From NCBI GenBank assembly GCA_963693365.1, contig CAVNZM010000006.1, forward strand, positions 11,098,001 to 11,162,000: a stretch of DNA of 64,000 bases, in the 5' to 3' direction. Under the pieces are notes generated by a model. That model ran no database searches and was not told the origin of the DNA. It saw nothing but the letters and a program-made list of their open reading frames with translations. The position numbers were made by a program, and so were the translations under genes. Shown piece by piece: positions 63,803 through 64,000 of this stretch. The stretch's first letter is position 1. The number at the start of each line of letters is the position of its first letter. The stretch is from Amoebidium appalachense (lineage: Eukaryota; Ichthyosporea).

Positions 63803-64000
63803 CTGCACATTGTTTTGTTTCAGTGCGCATGCTTGTCTAGTACTTGCACACAAAGCAGACACAGTCATGTTCAATCTGCTCAAAGTGACTTCTGTCCTTC
63901 CATCGTCCTTGTGACATCACCTTTCCCTCATCATGACCCAAGAATACACTGTTTGTTGCCTACCTATAACAGTCGATGCAGCTGCAGGTGTATGCTATCA

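Overview
This is eukaryotic nuclear DNA, with spliceosomal introns (GT..AG) in nearly every gene. Introns and spacers are packed with (GT)n/(CA)n microsatellites and G/C homopolymers up to about 60 nt. The gene set fits a protist close to animals. An F-BAR/double-SH3 protein of the FCHSD/Nervous wreck type and RAD51B sit beside a CHASE-domain hybrid histidine kinase, which rules out a vertebrate despite the CA repeats. A unicellular holozoan or other opisthokont relative is my best guess; this is inference, and no organism-specific marker is visible.

Layout, left to right. 1-825 (-): 5' end of an NAD(P)HX epimerase gene (NAXE), running off the left edge. 2188-10369 (+): RAD51B, 11 exons. 12732-14117 (-): unknown two-exon gene. 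17936-19243 (-): intronless N-acetylglucosamine-6-phosphate deacetylase (AMDHD2/NagA type). 19.3-25.9 kb: gene-free region with three foldback/MITE-like elements, a related fragment, a pol III/SINE-like head and the longest GT tract. 25905-32240 (+): TMEM165/GDT1 transporter, 6 exons. 34105-40465 (+): FCHSD-like protein, 16 exons, 606 residues. 41698-57765 (-): 20-exon CHASE hybrid histidine kinase of about 1081 residues. 60499-63802 (-): C-terminal exons of an acidic protein whose 5' end lies beyond the right edge, with a 54-bp-arm hairpin in one intron.

Exon models were built by matching reading phase across every junction and by comparing with remembered family sequences. Four coding homopolymer runs appear to be off by one base (one in RAD51B, three in the kinase). 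Correcting each restores phase and family motifs, so the draft probably carries homopolymer-length errors. The genes have unrelated jobs (metabolite repair, recombination, amino-sugar catabolism, Golgi Mn/Ca transport, endocytic membrane remodelling, phosphorelay signalling), and nothing suggests co-regulation beyond the NAXE/RAD51B divergent pair.
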